Source: a bacterium (GTDB lineage Bacteria > Calditrichota > Calditrichia > RBG-13-44-9 > J042). From it: a stretch of DNA of 6,111 bases. Shown here one piece after another: positions 1 through 6,111 of this stretch (positions are counted from its first letter, which is position 1; every line of letters starts with the position of its first letter). The stretch lies in assembly GCA_015494485.1 (NCBI GenBank), contig WGBF01000274.1, positions 1 to 6,111 of the forward strand. Reading direction: 5' to 3'. The position numbers and the translations under genes are program-made. The notes under the pieces are model-generated. The model had not been told where the DNA came from. It did no database searches and was given only the letters and a program-made list of their open reading frames with translations.

Positions 1-506
1 GTAAATAAGCCTTCACCCACACTAATGGGATCCGTGGAATCAATAATTATTACATCATACTTTTTCTGGGTATCCCGCACATAGGCCACGCCATCCTGAA
101 AATTACAGGACACCCGCTGGGAAGTTAATTTCCCGGCCACGCTGGGGATATGCTGCAAACACGCCTGTGACACCATTTCATCAATATCCACCAGATCAAT
201 ATGTTCCACGGTGGGATGTTTTAAACATTCCCGCACGGTTCCTCCGTCTCCGCCCCCGATAATTAATACCTGGCGGGGGTTGGGGTGGGTAAACAACGGA
301 ACATGGGCAATCATCTCGTGATAGACGAACTCATCCCGTTCGGTTAACATCACCAGATTATCAATTAACAATACCCTTCCCAAATGGGTGGTTTCTACAA
401 TTTCAATTTTCTGGTACGGACTCTGATCGGAAAATAACACCCGGGTAACTTCAAAACTAAAGGCACCGTTAATTTCCGGGTAATCTTCAGTAAAACGTAA
501 GGCCAT
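1..506 (-). CDS. speE: polyamine aminopropyltransferase (spermidine synthase), N-terminal 168 residues, 3' end off window
   Basis: The enzyme transfers an aminopropyl group from decarboxylated S-adenosylmethionine to putrescine or a related amine, giving spermidine and methylthioadenosine in the cytoplasm. Visible family marks, in order, are YQKI (31-34) in the N-terminal beta domain, DEFVYHEM (58-65) with the conserved Tyr-His-Glu, the nucleotide-binding GGGDGG (84-89), VDIDEMV (106-112) and IIDSTDP (154-160), whose two aspartates lie in the substrate-gating loop. The position after GGGDGG that is often Glu (xEID) is Asp107 here, a conservative change. Family members are about 280-300 residues, so roughly the last 40 percent lies left of the window. 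The ATG at 506-504 is supported by AAAGGAG five to six bases upstream. The gene follows the M50 protease gene on the same strand after 93 bases without an obvious terminator, so it may be in the same transcript. Family assignment is firm; amine acceptor specificity cannot be read from this fragment. Confidence 0.95.
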   Translation of the reverse strand, partial: MALRFTEDYPEINGAFSFEVTRVLFSDQSPYQKIEIVETTHLGRVLLIDNLVMLTERDEFVYHEMIAHVPLFTHPNPRQVLIIGGGDGGTVRECLKHPTVEHIDLVDIDEMVSQACLQHIPSVAGKLTSQRVSCNFQDGVAYVRDTQKKYDVIIIDSTDPISVGEGLF

Positions 507-599
507 TGTATCTCCTTTCCACCTTTTCCCACCAAAAGCCGCCTATTTTAATGCCTTTTATTCCGGAAAAAAAGTGCAAATCCATTTTGGGAAAGTGGA

Positions 600-1706
600 C
601 TACGCCATATTTTTTATGAACGAAACCAGATGTTCCCGGGTTAAAATACCAACCACCTCCCCGTCGGATACAACGGGTAATTGATTTACCCCTTCGGCAT
701 CCATTAATTCCAGTGCTTCCCACAGATCTTTGTCGGGTGTTACCATGCGGCTGTCTGAAATGGGAAGCATGATGTCCCGCACGGTTAACGAGGCCAATTC
801 CTCCATGGCAACCTGCTGAAGATGATGCAGGGTGACCAACCCAATAATTTTGCCCTGCTCTTCCACAAGGGCATAACGGCGTCCCTGCCCCAGAATGTGA
901 TGGCGTACAATGTCTTCCAGGGACATATCGGCAGGTAATGTGGTAAAATTGCGACTCATGGCCTCCGCCACCCGGTGGCCTTCCAGAGCAGTTTTGATTT
1001 CAATTAAATGGATTTGACTCACCGCCGCATTATCCAGAAACCACCCAATGAATAATGTCCACAGGCCATCCCCCAGACGCCCTCCGATAATTTGCAAGGC
1101 CCCCAGAAAAATAAACAGGAAGGCAAAGCCCCGTCCAACGCCAGCGGCAACAAAGGTTGCTTTCCGAAAATTTTTTGTGATGCCCCAGACAATCGCCCGG
1201 AACACCCGGCCGCCGTCCAGCGGAAATCCGGGAATTAAATTAAATACTGCCAAAACAATATTGATCATTGCCAGGTACTTCACAATGGCAAAAAGCTGAG
1301 GCAGGGAAGTTGTAAATCCCGTTAGCCATTGAAACAAAATTCCAAGAATAAAACTTGTTACCGGCCCTGCCAGCGCAATCCAGAATTCTGCTTTAGCAGA
1401 AGGCGGTTCACCCACAATTTGGGCCACACCCCCAAAAATAAACAATACAATTCGCTTAACCGGTAAGCGAAAATACCGGGCTGTAATGGAATGGCCAATT
1501 TCGTGAATCAACACACTGGCAAACAACAACAGGGTAGTAATAACTGCAACGGCCCAGTACCAGAATGGACTCCATCCGGGAAACTCCGTCGGAAAATAAG
1601 AACGACCCAATATCCAGCTTACCAGTACAAACACTAAAAACCAGGAATAGTCCAGAGCCACTGGAATCCCCAGCACGCGGCCAATGGTTAATGATTGACG
1701 GGACAT
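600..1706 (-). CDS. site-2 protease family protein (peptidase M50) with tandem CBS domains
   Basis: This is a predicted zinc intramembrane protease of 368 residues that would cleave substrates within the membrane. The metal site is visible as HEIGH (68-72) in a hydrophobic segment, plus the second family motif NLIPGFPLDGGR (156-167), whose Asp164 is the expected third zinc ligand. Hydrophobic stretches near 15-37, 48-70, 85-98, 108-130, 139-160 and 186-206 suggest about six membrane segments. The tail holds two CBS domains (about 246-300 and 309-365), which in other proteins bind adenine nucleotides and may tune activity. Length and architecture match the SpoIVFB/Rip3-like M50-CBS group rather than the PDZ-bearing RseP group, since no PDZ domain is seen. 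The ATG at 1706-1704 has AAAGGAG six bases upstream; the stop is TAG at 602-600. It is divergent from aceB and precedes speE on the same strand. The substrate is unknown; none of the adjacent genes is an obvious anti-sigma factor or other typical target. Confidence 0.95.
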   Translation of the reverse strand: MSRQSLTIGRVLGIPVALDYSWFLVFVLVSWILGRSYFPTEFPGWSPFWYWAVAVITTLLLFASVLIHEIGHSITARYFRLPVKRIVLFIFGGVAQIVGEPPSAKAEFWIALAGPVTSFILGILFQWLTGFTTSLPQLFAIVKYLAMINIVLAVFNLIPGFPLDGGRVFRAIVWGITKNFRKATFVAAGVGRGFAFLFIFLGALQIIGGRLGDGLWTLFIGWFLDNAAVSQIHLIEIKTALEGHRVAEAMSRNFTTLPADMSLEDIVRHHILGQGRRYALVEEQGKIIGLVTLHHLQQVAMEELASLTVRDIMLPISDSRMVTPDKDLWEALELMDAEGVNQLPVVSDGEVVGILTREHLVSFIKNMA

Positions 1707-1767
1707 TCGCGTCTCCTTTGTTGTGTGGTTGAATTCTAATGAATTGCGTGGAAATAAAAAACAAAAA

Positions 1768-1795
1768 ATTACAACACAATTCTTTTCTGAACCAA
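1768..1795 (-). promoter_or_regulatory. possible sigma-70-type promoter for the M50-speE unit
   Basis: On the minus strand, TTGGTT (1795-1790) is separated by 16 bases from TGTAAT (1773-1768). The -10 box matches five of six consensus bases; the -35 box matches only three. It would start transcription near 1761, leaving a leader of about 55 bases before the M50 start codon. The surrounding region is AT-rich, so a chance match is quite possible. Confidence 0.3.
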
Positions 1796-1865
1796 CCCCC
1801 CTTCCAAAAACCGCGAAATTTCATTTAACCCCAATTTACTAAAACGGCTCGCCACCCTGATCTGC

Positions 1866-1902
1866 GACGCAAATGTCTCACTAAAACTGCGTCACACGTG
1901 AC
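1866..1902. repeat. pair of short inverted repeats upstream of the M50 gene
   Basis: GACGCA at 1866-1871 is repeated inverted as TGCGTC at 1888-1893, with a 16-base spacer. Overlapping its right arm is GTCAC-AC-GTGAC at 1891-1902, a near-palindrome with a two-base centre. Either could be an operator for a dimeric regulator. They lie about 160-195 bases upstream of the M50 start codon. No known regulator consensus is recognised, and arms of five or six bases can arise by chance. Confidence 0.3.
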
Positions 1903-1993
1903 CCAACACGCACAACACAATGTACTTTTCTTTCCATTCATCCTATGAATTCGCTCTTCCCGTTTGGGATTTTTTTCCAGTTCAATACTCTTG

Positions 1994-2005
1994 GGGAAAT
2001 TTCCC
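1994..2005. promoter_or_regulatory. perfect 12-base palindrome, possible operator
   Basis: GGGAAATTTCCC is a perfect uninterrupted 12-base palindrome. It lies five bases upstream of a weak -35-like element of a possible plus-strand promoter and midway between the divergent genes. A perfect palindrome of this length is uncommon in a region this size, so it is a reasonable protein-binding site candidate, but no regulator is identified. Confidence 0.35.
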
Positions 2006-2009
2006 GATA

Positions 2010-2039
2010 TTTACCAAAACCAATAACAAATTTTATATT
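2010..2039 (+). promoter_or_regulatory. weak sigma-70-like promoter, possible distal aceB promoter
   Basis: TTTACC (2010-2015) and TATATT (2034-2039) are separated by 18 bases. They match four and five of six consensus bases. If used, transcription would start near 2046 and give a leader of roughly 270 bases before aceB, through the dyad cluster. The AT-rich context makes chance matches likely. Confidence 0.2.
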
Positions 2040-2150
2040 CTTACGGTCTGTTTTTCACAAAAAACTGAATAATAAACCAACCAGTACCGAATATATCGGG
2101 ATACGAGACAAGGCTTTAGCGGGTAACAGCCGTAGCAGTGAAGATGGAGA

Positions 2151-2197
2151 AGCAATATCGTGCCATTGCTGACACACATTGCCAGTATTGGCAGCAA
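2151..2197. promoter_or_regulatory. dyad cluster, candidate upstream activator site for the aceB promoter
   Basis: Three inverted repeats overlap here: AGCAAT (2151-2156) with ATTGCT (2165-2170), TGCCA-GTAT-TGGCA (2180-2193), and TTGCTG (2166-2171) with CAGCAA (2192-2197). The cluster spans about -83 to -129 relative to the start predicted from the sigma-54-like promoter. That distance is usual for enhancer-binding protein sites. The stretch between the cluster and the promoter is AT-rich and includes an imperfect IHF-like sequence near 2237-2248. The function is inferred from position and symmetry only. Confidence 0.4.
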
Positions 2198-2253
2198 ATC
2201 CTTTTAGGTTTATCTTTTAAAATAACAATGGGTTACATCAATTTTTCAAAAGC

Positions 2254-2269
2254 TGGCACTTTTTTCGCA
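2254..2269 (+). promoter_or_regulatory. sigma-54-type (-24/-12) promoter upstream of aceBA
   Basis: The element reads TGGCAC, six T, CGCA, preceded by C. The invariant GG (2255-2256) and GC (2267-2268) have exactly the ten intervening bases required for the -24/-12 boxes. Against the usual YTGGCACGN4TTGCW pattern it departs at only two positions: T for the G after TGGCAC, and C for the second T of the -12 box. The predicted start is near 2280, giving a leader of about 40 bases to the aceB ATG. A 5-base dyad (2180-2193) lies at activator-site distance upstream. This is the best promoter candidate in the region. A T run inside the element lowers its complexity somewhat. Confidence 0.6.
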
Positions 2270-2319
2270 CCATACGGGTGTAATAAATAGCAGAATAACA
2301 TTTAACCAAAGAGGGTTAT

Positions 2320-3921
2320 ATGAAATCACTGAACATTTCCACCCCCGCTGAACTGGACATCACCGGTCACGGCGGAGAGCGCTACGAAGAAATTTTAACC
2401 CCCGAGGCCTTGCGCTTCATCCAGAAGCTGGAGGAAACGTTTGGCCCCCGACGCAAGGAATTGCTGGCCCGGCGTATGCAGGTACAGGAAGAAATCAACG
2501 CCGGGAAATTTCCGCACTTCCTGCCGGAAACTGCCCACATTCGCGAAAGCGAGTGGCAGGGCCCACCTATTCCACCGGATTTAACCGACCGCCGGGTTGA
2601 AATTACCGGTCCGGTGGATCGCAAAATGATCATCAATGCATTGAATTCCGGCGCCAACGTGTACATGGCCGATTTCGAAGACGCCAACAGCCCCACATGG
2701 TCTAATGTAGTGGAGGGGCAAATAAATTTAAAAGATGCGGTAAACCGTACCATAGAATATGTAGCACCAACCGGCAAACATTACAAATTAAATGAAACCG
2801 TTGCCACATTAATGGTCCGCCCACGGGGGTGGCATTTGTACGAAAAACATGTCCGCTTGAGGGGTGAGCCGGTTTCGGCTTCCTTATTTGATTTTGGATT
2901 GTTTTTCTTTCACAACGCCCGGCAATTACTGGAACGGGGCAGCGGACCGTATTTTTATCTCCCCAAGCTGGAAAATCATCTGGAAGCACGCTTGTGGAAT
3001 GACGTGTTTAATTTTGCTCAGGACGAACTGGGTATTCCCCGGGGTTCCATTCGCGCTACGGTTCTTATTGAAAACATTTTAGCCACGTTTGAAATGGACG
3101 AAATTCTGTGGGAACTCCGGGAACATTCCGCCGGATTAAATTGCGGCCGCTGGGACTACATTTTTAGCGTCATCAAAAAATTTCGCAAGTATCCGGAATT
3201 TGTACTACCGGACCGCGCCCAGGTGACCATGACCACCCATTTCATGCGTTCCTATTCCAAACTAACAATCAAAACCTGCCACCGGCGGGGCGTCCATGCC
3301 ATTGGCGGAATGGCAGCCCAAATTCCCATTAAAGATGACCCCAAAGCCAATGAAGAAGCGCTGGCCAAGGTTCGCGAGGACAAAGAACGCGAAGCCGGAG
3401 ACGGCCACGATGGCACCTGGGTCGCCCACCCCGGACTGGTTCCCATTGCCCGGGAGGTGTTTGACCGCTTGATGCCCACGCCGCACCAAATTCACCGCAA
3501 ACTGGAAGATGTTCACATTACGGAAACCGATCTGCTCACAATGCCGGAAGGTACCATTACAGAAAACGGCTTGCGAATAAACATTAACGTAGCCATTCAG
3601 TATCTGGAGTCCTGGTTGCGGGGAATTGGCTGCGTGCCCATTTACAACCTGATGGAAGACGCCGCAACAGCGGAAATATCCCGTGCGCAGGTCTGGCAAT
3701 GGTTACATCACGAAGCCCGGCTGGACGACGGACGTCCCGTAACCGAGGCGCTTTACTATCAGTTGGTACCGGAAGAGCTGGAAAAAATCAAACACATGAT
3801 CGGCGCGGACCGTTTTCATCACGGGAAGTTTGACAAAGCCACTGAATTGTTTAATCGACTTAGCACCTCTAAAGAATTTATCGACTTTTTAACATTAATT
3901 GCTTACGATGAGCTGGATTAA
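2320..3921 (+). CDS. aceB: malate synthase A, glyoxylate shunt
   Basis: The enzyme condenses glyoxylate with acetyl-CoA and water to give malate and CoA, the second step of the glyoxylate cycle, in the cytoplasm with magnesium. At 533 residues it matches the length of E. coli AceB, so it looks complete. The family signature REHSAGLNCGRWDYIF is intact at 267-282. By alignment to known malate synthases, likely active-site residues are Arg169 in VRPRGWHL, the magnesium ligands Glu251 (LIENILATF) and Asp279 (GRWDY), and the catalytic base Asp447 in NLMEDAATAEISR. The conserved block MTTHFMRSYSKL through HAIGGMAAQIP (304-335) is also intact. It is the compact A form, not the larger G form with an inserted domain. 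The ATG at 2320 has AGAGGG four bases upstream, a rather short spacing. It is the first gene of an operon with aceA, 39 bases downstream. Confidence 0.98.
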   Translation: MKSLNISTPAELDITGHGGERYEEILTPEALRFIQKLEETFGPRRKELLARRMQVQEEINAGKFPHFLPETAHIRESEWQGPPIPPDLTDRRVEITGPVDRKMIINALNSGANVYMADFEDANSPTWSNVVEGQINLKDAVNRTIEYVAPTGKHYKLNETVATLMVRPRGWHLYEKHVRLRGEPVSASLFDFGLFFFHNARQLLERGSGPYFYLPKLENHLEARLWNDVFNFAQDELGIPRGSIRATVLIENILATFEMDEILWELREHSAGLNCGRWDYIFSVIKKFRKYPEFVLPDRAQVTMTTHFMRSYSKLTIKTCHRRGVHAIGGMAAQIPIKDDPKANEEALAKVREDKEREAGDGHDGTWVAHPGLVPIAREVFDRLMPTPHQIHRKLEDVHITETDLLTMPEGTITENGLRININVAIQYLESWLRGIGCVPIYNLMEDAATAEISRAQVWQWLHHEARLDDGRPVTEALYYQLVPEELEKIKHMIGADRFHHGKFDKATELFNRLSTSKEFIDFLTLIAYDELD

Positions 3922-3960
3922 ATCCGATGTTTAGCAAAAAGCCATAAGGAGACCCCACCC

Positions 3961-5349
3961 ATGTACGATATGGAAGAAATCCTTCGCCTTCAGGAGGACT
4001 GGAAAACCAATCCCCGCTGGAAAGGCATTCAACGGCCTTACACTCCGGAAGAAGTGGTAAAACTGCGGGGTAGCATTAAAATTGAATACACACTGGCCCG
4101 TCTGGGCGCCGAACGGTTATGGGAGCTTATCCACACGGAACCGTTTGTGCGGGCGCTTGGGGCATTAACGGGGAACCAGGCCGTCCAGATGGTGCAGGCC
4201 GGACTTAAAGCCATTTACGTTAGTGGCTGGCAGGTGGCTGCAGACATGAACAACGCCCTGCAGACCTACCCGGACCAAAGCCTGTACCCTGCGGACAGCG
4301 TACCGGCCCTTATTCGGCGGATTAACAACGCCCTTCAGCGGGCAGACCAAATTTACCACGCCCAGGGGAAATCCCATACCATGCCGTACTGGTATGCCCC
4401 CATTGTTGCCGACGCCGAGGCTGGGTTCGGCGGCGTACTAAACGCTTATGAACTTACCAAAATGATGATTGAAGCGGGTGCGGCTGGCGTACATTTTGAG
4501 GATCAGCTTTCTTCTGCCAAGAAATGCGGACACATGGGTGGAAAGGTCCTGGTCCCCACGCAGGAAGCTATTCAAAAGCTGGTGGCTGCCCGATTGGCCG
4601 CGGATGTAATGGGTGTGCCCACGGTACTAATTGCCCGCACCGATGCGGATAGCGCCAGGCTCATCACCAATGACATTGACGAACGGGACAAGCCGTTCAT
4701 TACCGGTGAACGGACGCCGGAAGGATTCTGGGTGGTTAAAAACGGGCTGGAAGCTGCCATTGCCCGTTCCTTATCGTACGCACCGTATGCCGATTTACTG
4801 TGGTTCGAAACTTCCAAACCGGATCTGGAAGAAGCCCGGGATTTTGCCGCTGCAATTCACGAAAAATTTCCCGGCAAGCCCCTGGCCTACAATTGCTCCC
4901 CCTCTTTTAACTGGAAGCTGAACCTGGATGAAAAAACCATTGCCCGGTTTCAGGAAGAATTAGGGGCAATGGGGTACAAATTTCAATTCGTAACACTGGC
5001 AGGTTTCCACGCCATTAATGCTGCCACGTTCGAATTAGCGCATGCGTACCGGGACCAGGGTATGGCTGCGTACACCAAACTGCAGGAACTGGAATTTCAG
5101 CTGGAGAAAGACCACGGATATGCTGCGGTTAAACATCAAAGCTTTGTGGGTGCCGGCTATTTTGACCAGTTAACCACGGTCATTACCCGGGGCCAATCGT
5201 CCCTGACTGCCCTGAACGGATCCACCGAGGCGGAGCAATTTAGGGAAGAAACGCCGGACTTTGCCGAGGCAGAGAAACATCATCTGCAAGGGAAACCCAA
5301 ACCGGTAGACCCGGCACCAGATTTACTGGATGATAACAAATCCTCTTGA
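3961..5349 (+). CDS. aceA: isocitrate lyase, glyoxylate shunt
   Basis: The enzyme cleaves isocitrate to succinate and glyoxylate, the entry step of the glyoxylate cycle, as a cytoplasmic magnesium-dependent tetramer in known members. The catalytic signature KKCGHMGGK is at 187-195, with the active-site Cys189. Other intact conserved blocks are SGWQVAADMN (88-97), VADAEAGFGG (149-158) with a metal-binding Asp151, HFEDQ (178-182), the Ser/Asn-rich NCSPSFNW (311-318) and TLAGFHA (345-351). The protein is 462 residues against about 430 for short bacterial forms. The usual C-terminal ending, STEAEQF here, is reached at 427, and a further 35 charged, Pro-rich, probably disordered residues follow. 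The ATG at 3961 has AAGGAG about nine bases upstream; an alternative in-frame ATG at 3970 is less well placed. It is translated from its own site as the second gene of aceBA and is followed by a stem-loop terminator. Confidence 0.98.
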   Translation: MYDMEEILRLQEDWKTNPRWKGIQRPYTPEEVVKLRGSIKIEYTLARLGAERLWELIHTEPFVRALGALTGNQAVQMVQAGLKAIYVSGWQVAADMNNALQTYPDQSLYPADSVPALIRRINNALQRADQIYHAQGKSHTMPYWYAPIVADAEAGFGGVLNAYELTKMMIEAGAAGVHFEDQLSSAKKCGHMGGKVLVPTQEAIQKLVAARLAADVMGVPTVLIARTDADSARLITNDIDERDKPFITGERTPEGFWVVKNGLEAAIARSLSYAPYADLLWFETSKPDLEEARDFAAAIHEKFPGKPLAYNCSPSFNWKLNLDEKTIARFQEELGAMGYKFQFVTLAGFHAINAATFELAHAYRDQGMAAYTKLQELEFQLEKDHGYAAVKHQSFVGAGYFDQLTTVITRGQSSLTALNGSTEAEQFREETPDFAEAEKHHLQGKPKPVDPAPDLLDDNKSS

Positions 5350-5376
5350 TTTCGTTTTATTTTATTGGAATTCCGG

Positions 5377-5411
5377 AGCATTGAGGGCAAAATCGCCCTA
5401 AATGCTTTCTT
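5377..5411 (+). terminator. rho-independent terminator after aceBA
   Basis: AGCATT (5377-5382) and AGGGC (5384-5388) pair with GCCCT (5395-5399) and AATGCT (5401-5406). This gives an 11-pair stem with one G-A mismatch and a six-base AAAATC loop, followed by TTCTT. It starts 28 bases after the aceA stop. The stem would also form in the opposite transcript from the DUF429 gene, but there it is not followed by a T run, so termination in that direction is less certain. Confidence 0.75.
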
Positions 5412-5466
5412 ACGAGTACTCAGGGGATTGCAACTCCCACCCGGAAAGCCGCTGATTTCCACCATT

Positions 5467-5490
5467 GTAGCATTTACCCCAAATTGCTAC
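5467..5490. repeat. short hairpin between the convergent genes
   Basis: GTAGCA (5467-5472) pairs with TGCTAC (5485-5490), and TTT with AAA further in, leaving one bulged base. It lies 20-43 bases past the stop codon of the minus-strand DUF429 gene and could help end that transcript or protect its 3' end. No T run follows on either strand, so I do not call it a terminator. Confidence 0.4.
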
Positions 5491-5509
5491 CTGTTTAATG
5501 AAAAAGGCT

Positions 5510-6111
5510 TCAAGCCACGTAAATCCACCCCTCACGGTATGCCCGGGGAATCCCCGGTAACGGAATGTACCCGTACCGCCGGAGCAATTGAAGCGGCGGC
5601 AAGCAAGCCAGCAGCGCATCGACCGCATCGCCACCCGGTTGGGCAATGGCGCGTTCCCGGACGTCCGGGGGTAACACCACCGAAAACGCCCGGGATATCC
5701 ATTCTACAATCTCTGCGCGGGCATGCGTATGTTGTGGTTTCGCGCCTTTATAGGAAACGTACCGACCGTTTTGTTTTAATAAACTGGCCGGGCAAATTTC
5801 CAGCACATTCACATGGTGCGGATTGTAAGCCTGAAACGGGAGAACACGCACACCGGGGTCAAATCCCAGCGGGCGGAGCACGGCGCCAATCCCCCAATAG
5901 GTTTGCCGGTACAGCCGCAGATTGCAGGGAGAGTATGGTACGCGTTGAATCCGGTCCGTATAGCGCAACGGCTGCGGCCGATATTGCTTACACAGGGCAA
6001 ACAATGAATCCGCTGACGGAAACTGTTTGAAGAAATCTACTCGGAAGGCAGGAACGGCGTCCGCGGGCATAACCTCCTGAGGTAATCCAAAGGGAAAATC
6101 CAGAGCCACAC
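5510..6111 (-). CDS. DUF429 family protein (predicted RNase H-like fold), C-terminal 200 residues, 5' end off window
   Basis: The reading frame is open to the right edge, so the true start lies outside. The first visible codon (GTG, 6109-6107) is probably an internal valine, because (V)ALDFPFGLP looks like the inner VAIDxPLGLP strand motif of DUF429 rather than an N-terminus. Other family-like marks, counted from that codon, are the Asn-Leu-Arg / Gln-Thr-x-x-Gly-Ile segment (63-75), RVLPFQ (88-93), LEICPASLLK (103-112), YKG (120-122), GGDAVDALLA (159-168) and the terminal GWIYVA (194-199). Acidic residues at 4, 104 and 161/164 are plausible active-site positions of an RNase H/RuvC-like fold. 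DUF429 proteins are predicted nucleases by fold; the biological role is unknown. The gene converges on aceA with 160 bases between the stops and has no evident functional link to it. The stop TGA is at 5512-5510. The assignment rests on motif recall, not a search. Confidence 0.7.
   Translation of the reverse strand, partial: VALDFPFGLPQEVMPADAVPAFRVDFFKQFPSADSLFALCKQYRPQPLRYTDRIQRVPYSPCNLRLYRQTYWGIGAVLRPLGFDPGVRVLPFQAYNPHHVNVLEICPASLLKQNGRYVSYKGAKPQHTHARAEIVEWISRAFSVVLPPDVRERAIAQPGGDAVDALLACLPPLQLLRRYGYIPLPGIPRAYREGWIYVA

Larger units (their letters stand above)
1707..2319. other. 613-base divergent intergenic region, AT-rich, no convincing gene
   Basis: This region separates the minus-strand M50 gene from the plus-strand aceB. 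It is markedly richer in A and T than the flanking genes. It holds a weak sigma-70-like site for the M50 gene, several inverted repeats (1866-1902, 1994-2005, 2151-2197), a short GTTTTT/AAAAAC hairpin at 2050-2065 and a sigma-54-like promoter at 2254-2269. Open frames at 1945-2172 (75 codons) and 2144-2290 (48 codons) lack a good ribosome binding site, resemble no family I recognise and overlap the regulatory elements, so I do not call them genes. The part at about 2095-2200 is less AT-rich and could hold an unrecognised structured leader or a decayed remnant, but I could not match it to any known riboswitch. Confidence 0.7.

Noticed and set aside
507..599. Terminator between the M50 gene and speE
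   Set aside because: The minus strand has a T run (near 574-568) but no stable GC-rich stem immediately before it.
1456..1824. 122-codon minus-strand frame overlapping the start of the M50 gene
   Set aside because: The M50 frame carries HEIGH and has a strong ribosome binding site; this one is an alternative frame without family features.
1945..2172. 75-codon plus-strand open frame upstream of aceB
   Set aside because: No good ribosome binding site, no recognisable family, Phe/Asn/Lys-rich composition as expected of AT-rich non-coding DNA, and it overlaps the palindrome and dyads.
2095..2200. Possible riboswitch (such as c-di-GMP type) upstream of aceB
   Set aside because: I compared it with remembered GEMM-type core elements and found no match in order or spacing.
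2144..2290. 48-codon plus-strand open frame ending just before aceB
   Set aside because: No Shine-Dalgarno sequence before its ATG, and it runs straight through the dyads and the sigma-54-like promoter; it probably arises by chance.
3262..3699. 145-codon minus-strand open frame inside aceB
   Set aside because: Antisense shadow of the strongly conserved malate synthase frame.
5365..6030. 221-codon plus-strand open frame over the convergent gap and the DUF429 gene
   Set aside because: It starts within the region of the aceA terminator, is antisense to the better-supported DUF429 frame, and its Arg/Pro/His-rich translation looks like a shadow frame.

Overview
The window is a stretch of bacterial chromosome of moderate GC content. 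The coding regions are dense and the non-coding stretches are AT-rich. The readable genes have good Shine-Dalgarno sequences (AAAGGAG, AAGGAG), which argues against a typical Bacteroidota lineage. A sigma-54-like promoter points to a Gram-negative-type or FCB-like bacterium. The sequence alone does not fix the taxon. No mobile element, CRISPR array, tRNA or rRNA was seen.

Layout: (1) 1-506, minus strand: the N-terminal half of a polyamine aminopropyltransferase (spermidine synthase, speE), cut by the window edge. (2) 600-1706, minus strand: a complete intramembrane site-2 metalloprotease (M50) with two C-terminal CBS domains. It lies upstream of speE with a 93-base gap and no clear terminator, so the two may be co-transcribed. 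(3) 1707-2319: a 613-base AT-rich divergent intergenic region with several inverted repeats. It ends in a good match to a sigma-54 -24/-12 promoter just before aceB. (4) 2320-3921 and 3961-5349, plus strand: malate synthase A (aceB) and isocitrate lyase (aceA), 39 bases apart, forming an aceBA glyoxylate-shunt operon. (5) 5350-5509: a convergent gap with a strong stem-loop terminator after aceA and a second, weaker hairpin. (6) 5510-6111, minus strand: the C-terminal part of a DUF429 (predicted RNase H-like fold) protein, open at the right edge.

The two central enzymes work as a pair. Isocitrate lyase splits isocitrate into succinate and glyoxylate, and malate synthase condenses glyoxylate with acetyl-CoA to give malate. 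This bypasses the decarboxylating steps of the TCA cycle and lets the cell grow on acetate, fatty acids or other two-carbon units. No isocitrate dehydrogenase kinase/phosphatase (aceK) or IclR-type regulator is present in the window. The least expected signal is the regulatory one: a sigma-54-type promoter with a dyad cluster about 85-130 bp upstream of the predicted start, which would imply activator-driven (AAA+ enhancer-binding protein) control of the glyoxylate shunt. I found no convincing novel multi-gene system; apart from DUF429 the genes belong to well-known families.
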